A stretch of DNA of 64,000 nt from WRGT01 sp942493035 (lineage in GTDB: Bacteria; Spirochaetota; UBA4802; UBA5550). Of the stretch, positions 44,154 through 54,384 are shown in pieces (position 1 is the stretch's first letter; each line of letters opens with the position of its first letter). A program made the translations under genes and the position numbers. The notes under the pieces are model-generated. The model saw only the letters and a program-made list of their open reading frames with translations. It was not told the DNA's origin and did not search any database. The stretch is from positions 4,712,001-4,776,000 of the forward strand of contig OW818666.1 in NCBI GenBank assembly GCA_942493035.1, given 5' to 3'.

Positions 44154-46652
44154 CTATTTTATAATTTTACTGATTTCAGTTATCAGCTTTTGAATAGGAT
44201 ATGGTTTTTGTATAAATCCGCAATTACTTTCAACTTTATATTTCTGAATTAAATCATCAGGCCTGAAACCTGAAGTAATTAGAATCCTTACATCATTATC
44301 TATTTTATGCATCTCATGATAAACCTCTATGCCTGATAGTTTAGGCATGATCATATCAAGAAGGACCGCTGAGATTTTTTCATGTTGTTCACTAAACAGC
44401 TTCAGTCCTTCTTCACCATCTTTAGCAAGAAGAACACTAAATCCGTATTCCCTGAGGTTGACGGCAGCGATATTCCTCATGATTTCTTCATCATCGATAA
44501 TTAATATTAATCCCCCCGGGACTGATGGTTGTATAACTGGTGCAGTAATATCAGTATCAGCAGTATCAGCAATATCAGTCTGTACAGAAGGTATGTATAT
44601 GTTGAATTTACTTCCTATTCCCTTCTCGGAGTAAACATCAATGAATCCGTTATGCTGCCTTATGATATTATATACCATGCTTAGCCCGAGACCCGATCCC
44701 CCTTTGTTTTCTTTTGTTGTATAAAAAGGATCAAATATTTTTTCCATTGTCTGCGAATCCATGCCGATCCCGGTATCGGTAACCGAGATAATCCAGTAAT
44801 AACTGGAATACGAATCCGCAGGATGTAATGTGATAAAATGCTTATCTGCATTAAAAAGTTCAATAGAGACTATAAGCTGACCTCCGTACTTTTCATCATC
44901 TAATTTCATTGTTGTCATAGCATGGCTGGCATTTATAAATATATTTAAAAGCACCTGGGATATCTGAGTTACGTCAGCAAGAGCATAACACGGTACATTG
45001 TCATGATTAAAAATAATTTCAATTTGTTTATCAAAGGAGCTTCTGCATAGATTCAGTATATCCAGAATAGTTTGTGTAAGGTTAATTTTAACAAGGTTTA
45101 ATTCGCTTTTCCTCGCTATTGAGAGGAGATGGTCTGTAATGTCCGCTGCACGTTTGCTTTGATTCTCAATTATTTCGAGAAATTTACTGATGTCGGAATT
45201 TTCTACCTTTATATTATTGGAATACTTAAACTTTAGTACATCGGTTACGCCGTATATTCCTCCAAGAATATTATTCAGATCATGGGCAAGTCCTCCTGCC
45301 AGATTCCCGATAGTTTCCATCTTCTGAATTTGTTTTAATTCATTGTCTATTGTTTTCAATTCTGAAATATCATCAATCATTATAATTACACCGGGTGCTT
45401 TATGAAAAGTCATAGGAAAAACTGAAATATTGAAAAAACGCCGTTTACCTTTATATACGTCGTCAAAATTAAATGAATGAGAACTATTCAGATTCATGCA
45501 TGTGAGAATATCCTGCTCATAAATTTTTAGAAACGGTATAATATCCAGAATATTTTTATTCATTGCATCAAATACCGGTATGCCGGTAAATTTTTCAGCT
45601 GCAGAATTCCAGTGTGTAATCCTGAAATCTGTTGTAACCGAGATTAACATTGAGCGCATTGAGTTTATTATTCCGGTTAAAAAATTGCCGATTTCGATCA
45701 GATCATCATTCTGTTCGTTTATTCTTATACTTTTTTTTGTGATCGTATTAATTCCAGAGGTGAGAAGTACCCCGATTATAAAAGCAAAAGCGAAAGATAA
45801 GAAGTGCATCATGCTGAAATCTGCAATTCTTGAAATAGTGAGAATAAATGTCTGCCCCGCAATTGAAGTTGAATAACTGTATTTTAAGTCCGCAAGTGAA
45901 AATGCAGAGGAAAATCCGGAGCTGAATTTTTTGGCATCGTTTTCAAGAAGGATGATATTATCATCAGGTGTATCCTTATCTTTAATTTCCAGTATATATG
46001 AACACTCTTCGGGGATTTTCTGGCTGAGCATCATTGCCTTGAGATTTATCTTGATGATTATAATTCCGTTTGAATCGAACTCACGTTCAGATTCATTTTC
46101 AGGTATTGCCTTACTTCTGTACCCGGAAATTATGATGTAGATTTGTTCTCTTAAACTGCTGTCTTTATTAACCGGTACAATAACCGGAAATCCTGAATTA
46201 ATTGCAGAGTGGATGGAGTTGTCGAAGCTTGAAGTTGTTATAATCTCAGGAAAGGAGTGCATGCCGGTGGCATTATTGATCATTGTATAAACAATCTGAA
46301 AATCATGGCTATCCTTCATTTTTTTGTAATAGTAAACAGAATTAATAAAACCGTACCTTCTGAAAATTTCATTCATAAAAACAGTGAATTCTGTTCTGCT
46401 GACATATTCCGATGAATGATACAAGGCGATGATGCTGTTCGCCACAGTTTCGCCGGTGGTGATATTACCGATAAGTCTCTCCTGGATTATATCACTCTGG
46501 TATCTGAATACATCCTTCTCCTGTCCCAGAATATAATTCCAGACGGATAAAAAAAGGATAAAGAAAATTAAAACACCGGCGGTTAAGGTTATAAATAAAT
46601 TTCTGCGTGTTTTAACAGATACTTTATTGGGTTTTATTATAGTTTTTTCCAT
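44154..46652 (-). CDS. Hybrid sensor histidine kinase (extracytoplasmic sensor, PAS, kinase, receiver)
   Basis: 832 residues. A membrane anchor (about 20-42), an extracytoplasmic domain resembling CHASE-type sensors (45-280), a second span (about 283-305), then PAS (about 325-440). The kinase core has the phosphohistidine motif GGLAHDLNNILGG and ATPase motifs DTGIGMD, GSGLGLSMVYNII. A C-terminal receiver (about 710-832) has IIDDEEIMRN and the phosphoacceptor in AVLLDMIMPKLSG. It lacks a DNA-binding output, so a separate phosphotransfer partner is expected; none is adjacent. The signal is unknown. It is convergent in no operon and is followed by the pstS terminator on its 5' side. Confidence 0.88.
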   Translation of the reverse strand: MEKTIIKPNKVSVKTRRNLFITLTAGVLIFFILFLSVWNYILGQEKDVFRYQSDIIQERLIGNITTGETVANSIIALYHSSEYVSRTEFTVFMNEIFRRYGFINSVYYYKKMKDSHDFQIVYTMINNATGMHSFPEIITTSSFDNSIHSAINSGFPVIVPVNKDSSLREQIYIIISGYRSKAIPENESEREFDSNGIIIIKINLKAMMLSQKIPEECSYILEIKDKDTPDDNIILLENDAKKFSSGFSSAFSLADLKYSYSTSIAGQTFILTISRIADFSMMHFLSFAFAFIIGVLLTSGINTITKKSIRINEQNDDLIEIGNFLTGIINSMRSMLISVTTDFRITHWNSAAEKFTGIPVFDAMNKNILDIIPFLKIYEQDILTCMNLNSSHSFNFDDVYKGKRRFFNISVFPMTFHKAPGVIIMIDDISELKTIDNELKQIQKMETIGNLAGGLAHDLNNILGGIYGVTDVLKFKYSNNIKVENSDISKFLEIIENQSKRAADITDHLLSIARKSELNLVKINLTQTILDILNLCRSSFDKQIEIIFNHDNVPCYALADVTQISQVLLNIFINASHAMTTMKLDDEKYGGQLIVSIELFNADKHFITLHPADSYSSYYWIISVTDTGIGMDSQTMEKIFDPFYTTKENKGGSGLGLSMVYNIIRQHNGFIDVYSEKGIGSKFNIYIPSVQTDIADTADTDITAPVIQPSVPGGLILIIDDEEIMRNIAAVNLREYGFSVLLAKDGEEGLKLFSEQHEKISAVLLDMIMPKLSGIEVYHEMHKIDNDVRILITSGFRPDDLIQKYKVESNCGFIQKPYPIQKLITEISKIIK

Positions 46653-46801
46653 AGAGAATTATCTATCACCAGAATAAATATAGCTGATAACGATAAAAAA
46701 GTAAACTATAAACAGAATATTTTGTAATCCTAAATGAATCAGCCTGATGACAAATTGATTAATCTTGTGGAATTATTCCGGTGTTGCTGATTATATAAAA
46801 T

Positions 46802-46830
46802 AAAAGACTGCCGGAATCCGGCAGTCTTTT
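46802..46830 (-). terminator. Terminator downstream of pstS
   Basis: AAAAGACTGCCGG / CCGGCAGTCTTTT (13 bp, loop AAT) reads out as T-run on the reverse strand, 22 bases past the pstS stop. Confidence 0.88.
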
Positions 46831-46851
46831 ATTCCTCGCAGTACAGGTTTT

Positions 46852-47682
46852 CTATTTCAGCGGAATGAATCCTGCTTCAGCAACAATCTTCTGTCCGTCT
46901 TTGCTCAGAAGATAATCAACGAATGCTTTTGCATCTGCAGAGTAGTTGTTCTGATCTACATACATATAAAGTTTTCTTGATACTGGATACTTACCTGTTT
47001 TACCGTTTTTCAGAGTAGTTTTTACAGAGTTTACATCGAGACCTTTAACTGAGTTGTCCATGTATCCGAAACCTATGTAGCCGATTGCTTTTTTATTATT
47101 TGCAACAGTGTTTACAACCGCTCCATTAGATGCCTGCATGAGTGACTTGTTAGTAGTATCAGTTTTCTTCATAACTGATTCATGCCAGTATTCGTATGTA
47201 CCTGAACTTGAATCTCTTGAAACAACAACGATGTTCATGTCGTCTCCGCCAATCTGGTTCCAGTTGGTTATTGTTCCGTCATAAATCCCTTTGAGCTGTT
47301 CCATAGTAAGATTTTTTATTTTATTTGAAGGGTGAACTATTGGAACAATCATGTCGATACCGACAGCAATTTCTTTAATGTTTTTACCGGCAGCTTTACC
47401 TTTTGCAAGCTCCTCTTTTTTCATCTCTCGTGATGAATTGCAGATGTCTGTTGTCCCGTCGAGTATTGCTTTGATCCCGTTACCTGAACCGCTCCCTTCA
47501 ACAGAGATTGATATATTCGGTTTTATACTTCTGAATGCCTCTATTCCCTTCATTGTAATAGGGAGCAGTGTTGTTGATCCTTTTATTGCAACTTTACCTT
47601 TTTCAGCCGCATTACCGCTGATCATTGCTGCAGCAACCGCAGCTATCGCTAAAAACGATATGATACTTTTCTTGAAAGACAT
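46852..47682 (-). CDS. pstS: Phosphate ABC transporter substrate-binding protein (PstS)
   Basis: 276 residues from the ATG at 47682, which has AGGAGG nine bases upstream; the frame extends ten codons further without a site. A signal peptide (about 1-26) is followed by the phosphate-binding motifs IKGSTTLLPI, VEGSGSGNGIKAI, and SRDSSSGTYEYW, with C-terminal YPVSRKLYMYV. It captures phosphate in the periplasm. It is a lone gene: no pstC, pstA, pstB or phoU neighbours, so the rest of the transporter must be elsewhere, or the protein serves as a ligand-binding partner of the adjacent receptor. It has its own terminator. Confidence 0.88.
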   Translation of the reverse strand: MSFKKSIISFLAIAAVAAAMISGNAAEKGKVAIKGSTTLLPITMKGIEAFRSIKPNISISVEGSGSGNGIKAILDGTTDICNSSREMKKEELAKGKAAGKNIKEIAVGIDMIVPIVHPSNKIKNLTMEQLKGIYDGTITNWNQIGGDDMNIVVVSRDSSSGTYEYWHESVMKKTDTTNKSLMQASNGAVVNTVANNKKAIGYIGFGYMDNSVKGLDVNSVKTTLKNGKTGKYPVSRKLYMYVDQNNYSADAKAFVDYLLSKDGQKIVAEAGFIPLK

Positions 47683-47793
47683 TTTTTCTTTCCTCCTGGA
47701 AATTGATTTCATGGGAAGTAAAAGATAATCGTGTAAATAAATGATGAAGAAAAGATTTAATTTTAGTGAAATGTTATAAATTGAAAAGTCTCT

Positions 47794-49512
47794 TTATACT
47801 TTAAATAAGCTGACTCTTACTTTGAGATTTTCGGACATTGCCGTAACCTCTTCTGCTCCGGTTGCAAGCTCTTCTGATCCGGCGCTTATCGATTCTGTTC
47901 CTTCGTTGATTCTGGACATGAGGTCATTGATTACAAGCACAGAGGCTTTCTGTTCTCTGGTAGTTCTTCGTATATTGTCCGACATGTCCCGGATCTCCCG
48001 CACCTCGGCCTGAACGCTCTCCTTTGTGCCGAGCTGATCCTTCACCTGACCGGAGAACCCCTCGATCCATTCTCTGATCCCTTCGAAGTCATTCAGGATT
48101 GCACCCATAACTTTTACAGTCGTCTCCACATGTCCGAACCCGTCTTTCAGTTCACGGTCATTATCGGAGATTATTCTGCTTATATGGTTTATGCTCTGCG
48201 ATGTGGCATCGGCAAGTTTTGAAATTTCATCTGCAACTACCGCGAATCCTCTCCCGGCGTTTCCCGCCCGTGCGGCTTCAATTGCGGCATTGAGCGATAA
48301 GAGATTTATATTATCAGAGATTGAATTTATCATTGTTACTATCTCGTTCATGTCATCTGAACGCTTTTCAATACGTGAAAAGCTTTCCAGCATTTTTTTC
48401 AGTGAAGTTTCACCTGCTGCGGTGCTTCCGGAAATTTTACTGATAGTTTTCAGCGCTCCGGCCGCGCTTTCATCCAGGCGGTTTATAATCTCTGATAATG
48501 TATTTAGAATCTGAATAAGATTATTCATTTTATCAAACTCAATATCTATCTGAGATGCAACCTCTTCAACCTCATCTGTTATCTCGTGAACAGTCTTTGA
48601 TACTTCGGCAGAGAAAAGGTTCTGCTCCTCTGTCTGCCCGGCAAATGATACCGAAATTGCTGAAAGTTCCTCTGCCGATGCCGAGAGATTTCCCGATGTC
48701 TCTTTGATCTCCACGATAATGCCTCTGATTTTTTTTACGAAGTCATTGAAGTGATAGACAAGAAGACCTACTTCATCCTTAAGCTCTGTGTGTAGTTCGG
48801 TGTTGAGATCGCTTTTTGATATTGCTTCTATAATCTTAGCAAGAGGTTTCGATATCCTCCCCGATGCTATAAAGAGAAGAAAGGTTGATAAAGCGGCTAT
48901 AATAAAAGTTGCGGTGATTACTTTTATGTACAGCGACATGATTTCATCGCGTACATCGTCAATGTAGATTGAGGCGCCGATTATAAGGTTGAATGGTTTG
49001 TACATCCGTACATACGATATGGCGGGAACAATGCGTGTTACTTCGGATTTGTACTGGGTTTTATATTCAATAAATCCCTCACCTTTATCTCTGCATAGCG
49101 CCAGCATTTCGCTGTATACATTTCTTTTACCCTGTTCACTGAGTGATGCAACATTTTTCCCTACTATATCCTCCCGGTAAGGCATGCAGTATACTACTCC
49201 TTCGCTGCTGAGGAGCCATACTGTATCCATCTTTTCTGTTCCATATCTGAACTTGCCTGTGTAATAGATGGCTTTATTTTCGGCTTCATCAATGCTCATT
49301 CTGCCGTTCTCACTTTCGAATATGAGAGCATCCATAAGGCTGGCAGAGATATCGACTGTATCGATCAGTGCTTTTCTTTTTTTGTTAAGACTATCCTCTT
49401 CAATTGACGGGATGAAGTAAAGAAGAGTAATCAACACAAAAAGAAGAAGTGACGCGGTACCCATAAACATGATTTTGCTGCGGAGCCCAATGCGGCGCCA
49501 GATTTTTTTCAT
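47794..49512 (-). CDS. Methyl-accepting chemotaxis protein with Cache sensor
   Basis: 572 residues. TM1 at about 15-32, a periplasmic single-Cache-like domain (35-185, with YTGKFRYGTEKMDTVWLL), TM2 at about 195-217, HAMP (218-270) and the signalling domain with the tip NINLLSLNAAIEAARAGNAGRGFAVVADEIS. It senses a small ligand directly in the periplasm and signals to CheA. The promoter-side neighbour pstS is on the same strand 81 bases downstream; they may be co-regulated. The ligand cannot be told from the sequence. Confidence 0.9.
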   Translation of the reverse strand: MKKIWRRIGLRSKIMFMGTASLLLFVLITLLYFIPSIEEDSLNKKRKALIDTVDISASLMDALIFESENGRMSIDEAENKAIYYTGKFRYGTEKMDTVWLLSSEGVVYCMPYREDIVGKNVASLSEQGKRNVYSEMLALCRDKGEGFIEYKTQYKSEVTRIVPAISYVRMYKPFNLIIGASIYIDDVRDEIMSLYIKVITATFIIAALSTFLLFIASGRISKPLAKIIEAISKSDLNTELHTELKDEVGLLVYHFNDFVKKIRGIIVEIKETSGNLSASAEELSAISVSFAGQTEEQNLFSAEVSKTVHEITDEVEEVASQIDIEFDKMNNLIQILNTLSEIINRLDESAAGALKTISKISGSTAAGETSLKKMLESFSRIEKRSDDMNEIVTMINSISDNINLLSLNAAIEAARAGNAGRGFAVVADEISKLADATSQSINHISRIISDNDRELKDGFGHVETTVKVMGAILNDFEGIREWIEGFSGQVKDQLGTKESVQAEVREIRDMSDNIRRTTREQKASVLVINDLMSRINEGTESISAGSEELATGAEEVTAMSENLKVRVSLFKV

Positions 49513-49616
49513 AATACCCGCCTTATTTAAAAATTGCTGATTCAGCTATTAGATGGTACGTTTGTTTTTAATGGATAAATATATGTTAAGATTATATAAA
49601 AATTTTGTTAATTTTT

Positions 49617-49707
49617 CAGCCCCCGTGCCCCGATCGTTGGCAAAACAATATTGATTATAATTGAGAATTCTATACTGAAGTCCCACTCCGGGGGATTTAG
49701 GGGGCTG
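49617..49707. repeat. C-tract/G-tract inverted repeat
   Basis: CAGCCCCCGTGCCCC (49617-49631) faces GGGGGATTTAGGGGGCTG (49690-49707) in opposite orientation. It lies in the gap between the divergent chemoreceptor and PHP-GT4 genes. Confidence 0.6.
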
Positions 49708-49907
49708 CTCAAAAAGATGAGGGTAATGATTAGATATAGCCAGGGAGAGGGTGCTCAAGCGGCAGCAATGAGCGGGTGAGGGTACAAAAGTTTGAATTGT
49801 TAACTGAAATTTGATAATTTGCTTATAATTTCTTAACATTATTCATGTTTATTCTCATTAGATACAATAGCTTTATAAAAAGCTGGTATTTATCAGAAGG
49901 AGAATAT

Positions 49908-52559
49908 ATGAATTACAAAGAATCATTTTTTGAAAGAATTAACAGGGAGATGTCGGTATTCAACTACGAGCAGTCTCTGAGATTTCCGAAAGATGAAACT
50001 CTTACAATAGACCTGCACTGTCACGATAAAAACAGTAATGAACCAGACGAGATTATGGGGAGGATTCTGAACATCCCTGAAACATGGCTTCCCTCGGAAG
50101 ATCTTCTAGGCACTTTAAAGAAACATAACTGCGATACATATACAATTACAAATCACAACAACGCCAGGTCGTGCTACGAGATGCAGGATAAGGGTATTGA
50201 TATACTCAGCGCAGCGGAGTTCAGCTGTACGGTTCCCGATTACAACGGAAAGATTCATGTCCTTGCTTACGGTTTTACTCCTGCGCAGGAGGAGAGACTT
50301 TTAAAATTCAGGCATGATGTTTATAAATTTCAGAGTTTTGCTCTTGAAAATAATCTCCCGACAATCTGGGCACACCCGCTTTATCATTATCAGGAGAACG
50401 CGCAGCTCCCAATGGAGTTCTTCGACAAGATGTCTCTGGTTTTTGAAAGATTCGAAGTTATAAACGGCCAGAGGGACACCTGGCAGAACCTTCTCGTAAA
50501 GAAGTGGGTCGAATCAATGGGGACTAACACTCTGGAGAAGTACGAAAAAAAATTCGGCATCAAGGCATCTGATTACTGCCGCAATCCGTATCGGAGGGGG
50601 ATGTTCGGAGGATCAGACTCTCACATGGGGATATTTGCCGGGCTTACAGGGACCAGGCTCTATGTGAAAGATCTTTCAGAAAAGCTTAAAACAGCGAGCA
50701 GAAGTTCCCTTGCTCTGGCCGCTCTACTTGACGGAGATTCGGCACCATTCGGAGGTTACAACAATACCGAGAAGATGACTGTTTCTTTTCTCGATTACTT
50801 CTGCCAGATTGTCATGAACATGAAAGATCCCGGCCTTCTTCGTCTGCTTCTTCATAAGGGTGACATTCAGGACAAGCTTCTATCATTCATGGTGATCAAC
50901 GGATTTTCAGAACTGCAGAGGCATAAGCTCACTGTAAATTTTCTTACTCTCTTTCACCAGTGTCTGCAGGGTGAGGCTCCCGGTTTTGCTAAAAAGCTTA
51001 TGGTGACAAAGGACTATAAAGATATATTTACAGAGGCTGCTTCAATGGCCGATGTACGGAAAAAGAATCCTGAAAAAATGGCCGAGTCTTTTGATAAATC
51101 AATCGAAGAGATACACCGGACTCTTTTTAATCTGATGTTCAGCAGGCTGGACACGAAGCTGAAGGGGATTAATCTGAAAGGGGATGATGCAATGAAGAGT
51201 GCAGAGGATTTTATCAGCACTCTGGAACTCCCCGGCCATGTGAGAAAGATGTTTGAGGGTAAGAGTAAAAACGGGAAGAATGGAATATCCAGTATAAATG
51301 CCCCGGAGTTTCTGGACGGGCTCACCTTTCCGTTCCTTGCATCATCAGTTATATCAGCTTCAAACTATGCGTCCAGCAGGGTAATGTATAAGTCGCGGGG
51401 TATGCTGAACGAATTCTCGGAGAAACTGGACGATCTCAGGTTCCCTAAGAAGATGTTATGGCTCTCCGATACTTTTGAAGACGGGAATGGTGTTGCAATG
51501 TCTCTCCGTCACATGCTGGATGAAATTAAGGAAAGGAATCTCCCCATTGATATTCTCGTATGCAGCGATACTGTTAAACCTGAGGATCACCTTGTGGTGG
51601 TCAAGCCCGCGGCTGTATTTACTCCGCCATTCTATAAAGATCAGCCTATAAGAGTGCCGAATATAATGGATGTGCATAAACAATTCCGCGAGGGGGAGTA
51701 TGACAGAATACTCTGTTCAACTGAGGGGCCCATGGGTCTTGTTTCAATTTATCTGAAGATGGCATACTCTGTACCGGCATATTTCTTTGTCCATACAGAC
51801 TGGATTACATTTGCTAAATCTACACTGAATTTTTCTGATCCGGCGATGAACAGGCTGAGGCGTTTACTAAGGGGATTTTACAGGTCCTATGATGGTGTTC
51901 TGGTTCTTAACAAGGAGCAGAAGAAATGGTTCAGCGGACCGGACATGGAGTTTAAAAAAACCGAGGTTAAACTAACATCTCACTGGGTGGATGAGAAGTT
52001 TAAGAAGAGTTCCGTTACAAAGAAAGATATGTTCGGAGTAAGTAATGATAAAAATGTTCTGCTCTATGTCGGACGTATAAGCGATGAGAAGGGTGTAAAT
52101 GAACTTCCTTTTATATACAGCCGGGTTAAGGAGGAGTTCCCTGACATGCAGCTTGTAATAGCGGGTAAAGGTCCGGAAGAGGAGAAGCTTAAAGTACAGA
52201 TGCCCGATGCGAAGTTTCTCGGATGGGTTGATCATAACGCGCTCCCGGATATATATTCAGCGGCGGATATGCTGATTCTCCCTTCGAGATTTGATACATT
52301 CGGAAATGTAATCGTTGAAGCCTTCAGCTGCGGATGCCCGGTCGTTTCCTATAACACAAAGGGGCCGAGGGATATAATAGAGAACGAAAAGTCGGGATAC
52401 CTTGTGAATACAAAAGAGAAGATGGCAGAAGCGGTAATCTCGCACTTCAGGAAAGAGAAGAACATCGCCTCGATGAAGGCCGGTGCTCTGAACAGGGCGA
52501 AGGATTTTACAGCTGACAGCATAATCGGAAAATTGCTGAAAGATACAGGTTTGGCTTAA
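49908..52559 (+). CDS. PHP-like hydrolase/GT4 glycosyltransferase fusion
   Basis: 883 residues from the ATG at 49908 (AAGGAG seven bases upstream). Residues about 1-290 form a PHP-type metal hydrolase fold with IDLHCHDKNSN, TITNHNN (usual form TDHD), the glutamate in SAAEFSC, KIHVLAYGF, WAHPLYH and GGSDSHMG, so most metal ligands are present but the second motif has Asn for Asp. A helical stretch (about 300-490) links to a GT4 glycosyltransferase (about 495-883) with MLWLSDTFEDGNGVA, LLYVGRISDEKGV and SRFDTFGNVIVEAFSCGCPVV. The GH13 gene starts two bases after the stop, so the two proteins act together, probably in synthesis or recycling of a glucoside. The pathway is not known. Confidence 0.8.
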   Translation: MNYKESFFERINREMSVFNYEQSLRFPKDETLTIDLHCHDKNSNEPDEIMGRILNIPETWLPSEDLLGTLKKHNCDTYTITNHNNARSCYEMQDKGIDILSAAEFSCTVPDYNGKIHVLAYGFTPAQEERLLKFRHDVYKFQSFALENNLPTIWAHPLYHYQENAQLPMEFFDKMSLVFERFEVINGQRDTWQNLLVKKWVESMGTNTLEKYEKKFGIKASDYCRNPYRRGMFGGSDSHMGIFAGLTGTRLYVKDLSEKLKTASRSSLALAALLDGDSAPFGGYNNTEKMTVSFLDYFCQIVMNMKDPGLLRLLLHKGDIQDKLLSFMVINGFSELQRHKLTVNFLTLFHQCLQGEAPGFAKKLMVTKDYKDIFTEAASMADVRKKNPEKMAESFDKSIEEIHRTLFNLMFSRLDTKLKGINLKGDDAMKSAEDFISTLELPGHVRKMFEGKSKNGKNGISSINAPEFLDGLTFPFLASSVISASNYASSRVMYKSRGMLNEFSEKLDDLRFPKKMLWLSDTFEDGNGVAMSLRHMLDEIKERNLPIDILVCSDTVKPEDHLVVVKPAAVFTPPFYKDQPIRVPNIMDVHKQFREGEYDRILCSTEGPMGLVSIYLKMAYSVPAYFFVHTDWITFAKSTLNFSDPAMNRLRRLLRGFYRSYDGVLVLNKEQKKWFSGPDMEFKKTEVKLTSHWVDEKFKKSSVTKKDMFGVSNDKNVLLYVGRISDEKGVNELPFIYSRVKEEFPDMQLVIAGKGPEEEKLKVQMPDAKFLGWVDHNALPDIYSAADMLILPSRFDTFGNVIVEAFSCGCPVVSYNTKGPRDIIENEKSGYLVNTKEKMAEAVISHFRKEKNIASMKAGALNRAKDFTADSIIGKLLKDTGLA

Positions 52560-52560
52560 G

Positions 52561-54171
52561 ATGAAGAGCAGTACTCTCTGGTGGAAGAGCGGAGTTGTCT
52601 ACCAGATATATCCACGGAGTTTTTATGACAGCAATGATGACGGGATAGGTGACATTAAAGGTATCACCTCCAAGCTCGATTACCTGTCGTGGCTTGGAAT
52701 TGATGCCATATGGCTCTCCCCTGTGAACACCTCCCCTATGTATGACTTCGGTTACGATATATCTGATTATTACGATATAGATGATTGTTACGGTACACTT
52801 GATGATTTCAGGGGACTGATTGATGAGGCTCATAAGCTCGGAATAAAAATCATTATGGATCTTGTTGTAAATCATACATCACACATGCACAAATGGTTTA
52901 CTGAGTCACGGTCGTCTAAGGATAACCGCCGGCGAGACTGGTATATCTGGCATGAGGGGAAAAACGGAAAGACGCCGAATAACTGGAAGTCCGCTTTCGG
53001 TGGAAGTGCCTGGGAATTTGATCCGCATACCGGTGAATATTATCTTCACTCTTTTTTAAAAGAGCAGCCGGATCTGAACTGGCGGAATCCCGATATGAGG
53101 AAGTCTATTTATAAAATGATGAGGTTCTGGCTCGACATGGACGTTGACGGCTTCCGGCTCGATGTTGTAAACTGGTTTGTAAAAGATAAAAAATTCAGAA
53201 ATAATCCATTCACGATTAAACCCTTTGATCCTGAAAATCATAAGTACGACAGGAACAGACCTGAAGTTCATGACTACATCCGCGAACTTCGAAGTGTTGT
53301 AAATGAGTATGAAAACAGGATGACCGTCGGTGAAGTGTTTACTCTTCCCCCGGGGAGTCCTGATCTTGCTGCGTCGTTTCTCGGTGATAATAATGACGAA
53401 CTTCATCTTACTTTCGATTTTTCAATAATGTACAGACTCTGGAGTGCCAGGAGATTTTATAACTGCATAAAGAAGTGGTATAAAGCTCTCCCTGAAGGGG
53501 GCTGGCCATGCAATGTACTTTCGAATCACGATCAGCCCAGGAGTAGAAGCCGGTTTATGGGGGGAGTCGATTCCGAAAACCGGGCGAGGGTCGCGGCTGT
53601 ATTTCTTCTAACAATCAAAGGGACACCTTTTCTATATTATGGCGAAGAGCTTGGAATGAAAAACGCACGGTTAAGCCGCGGCGACATAGTTGACCCTCTC
53701 GGCAAACGATACTGGCCTGTTTATAGAGGGAGAGACTGTTCACGCACACCTATGTTATGGAACAGCAGAACTTATGCCGGATTTTCCACGGTAAGGCCGT
53801 GGCTCCCCGTTGACAGCAGTTATAAAAACATCAATGTCCGAAGCCAGATGAATGACCGGTATTCAATGCTTAATTTATACAGAAATGTCCTCCATCTGCG
53901 GAGAAAGTATAAAGCTCTGAGCGAGGGTGATATTGCTGCATCAATGAAGGGGCTGGGTGGTGTCCTTGCATACTTCCGGAGCTATGGTGATGAGAAATTT
54001 TTCATTGTACTGAATTTTACATCAAAGGAAAAACGCGTCCATGCCGGAGAGCGGGGGCAGTGGAGAGTTATGATTTCCACACATAGAACAAGATATGAAC
54101 ACTTTACCTCTCTGGATATGACTCTTGCCCCCTATGAGGCTATGATAGTTATGCGGATCGGGGATTTATGA
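52561..54171 (+). CDS. GH13 alpha-glucosidase/alpha-amylase family enzyme
   Basis: 536 residues of the oligo-1,6-glucosidase type. VYQIYPRSFYDSNDDGIGD and DLVVNHTS mark the barrel, and the three catalytic residues appear as the nucleophile Asp in DGFRLDVVNW, the acid/base Glu in MTVGEVFT and the stabilising Asp in LSNHDQPR. The C-terminal beta domain is short (about 450-536). No signal peptide, so it works in the cytoplasm. The start is one base after the stop of the PHP-GT4 gene, so they are translated together. It may hydrolyse, or transfer glucose from, a compound made by the glycosyltransferase. Confidence 0.88.
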   Translation: MKSSTLWWKSGVVYQIYPRSFYDSNDDGIGDIKGITSKLDYLSWLGIDAIWLSPVNTSPMYDFGYDISDYYDIDDCYGTLDDFRGLIDEAHKLGIKIIMDLVVNHTSHMHKWFTESRSSKDNRRRDWYIWHEGKNGKTPNNWKSAFGGSAWEFDPHTGEYYLHSFLKEQPDLNWRNPDMRKSIYKMMRFWLDMDVDGFRLDVVNWFVKDKKFRNNPFTIKPFDPENHKYDRNRPEVHDYIRELRSVVNEYENRMTVGEVFTLPPGSPDLAASFLGDNNDELHLTFDFSIMYRLWSARRFYNCIKKWYKALPEGGWPCNVLSNHDQPRSRSRFMGGVDSENRARVAAVFLLTIKGTPFLYYGEELGMKNARLSRGDIVDPLGKRYWPVYRGRDCSRTPMLWNSRTYAGFSTVRPWLPVDSSYKNINVRSQMNDRYSMLNLYRNVLHLRRKYKALSEGDIAASMKGLGGVLAYFRSYGDEKFFIVLNFTSKEKRVHAGERGQWRVMISTHRTRYEHFTSLDMTLAPYEAMIVMRIGDL

Positions 54172-54234
54172 GGAATTTTTTTTAAATGAAGTGGAGTAAT
54201 GATCTTCTTTGTAATATCTAAAAACTCCGGTAAT

Positions 54235-54266
54235 AAAGTAAAACATAAATAACCATGTTTTACTTT
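54235..54266. repeat. AT-rich hairpin related to the element leader
   Basis: AAAGTAAAACAT / ATGTTTTACTTT (12 bp, loop AAATAACC) is followed by AAGTTTCTAAAGTAAAA, which repeats the leader sequence of the hairpin elements (CTAAAGTAAAA at 33.4 kb). It lies 64 bases after the GH13 stop and could also be its terminator. Confidence 0.45.
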
Positions 54267-54384
54267 AAGTTTCTAAAGTAAAATATAAAAATTCATCAAT
54301 CTCTCCGCAACATTATTGTATTTAATTTTAAATGAAAGAACAGTTGTGTACAATCTTGAAAAATCTGCCGCTGTAAAAAACGAC

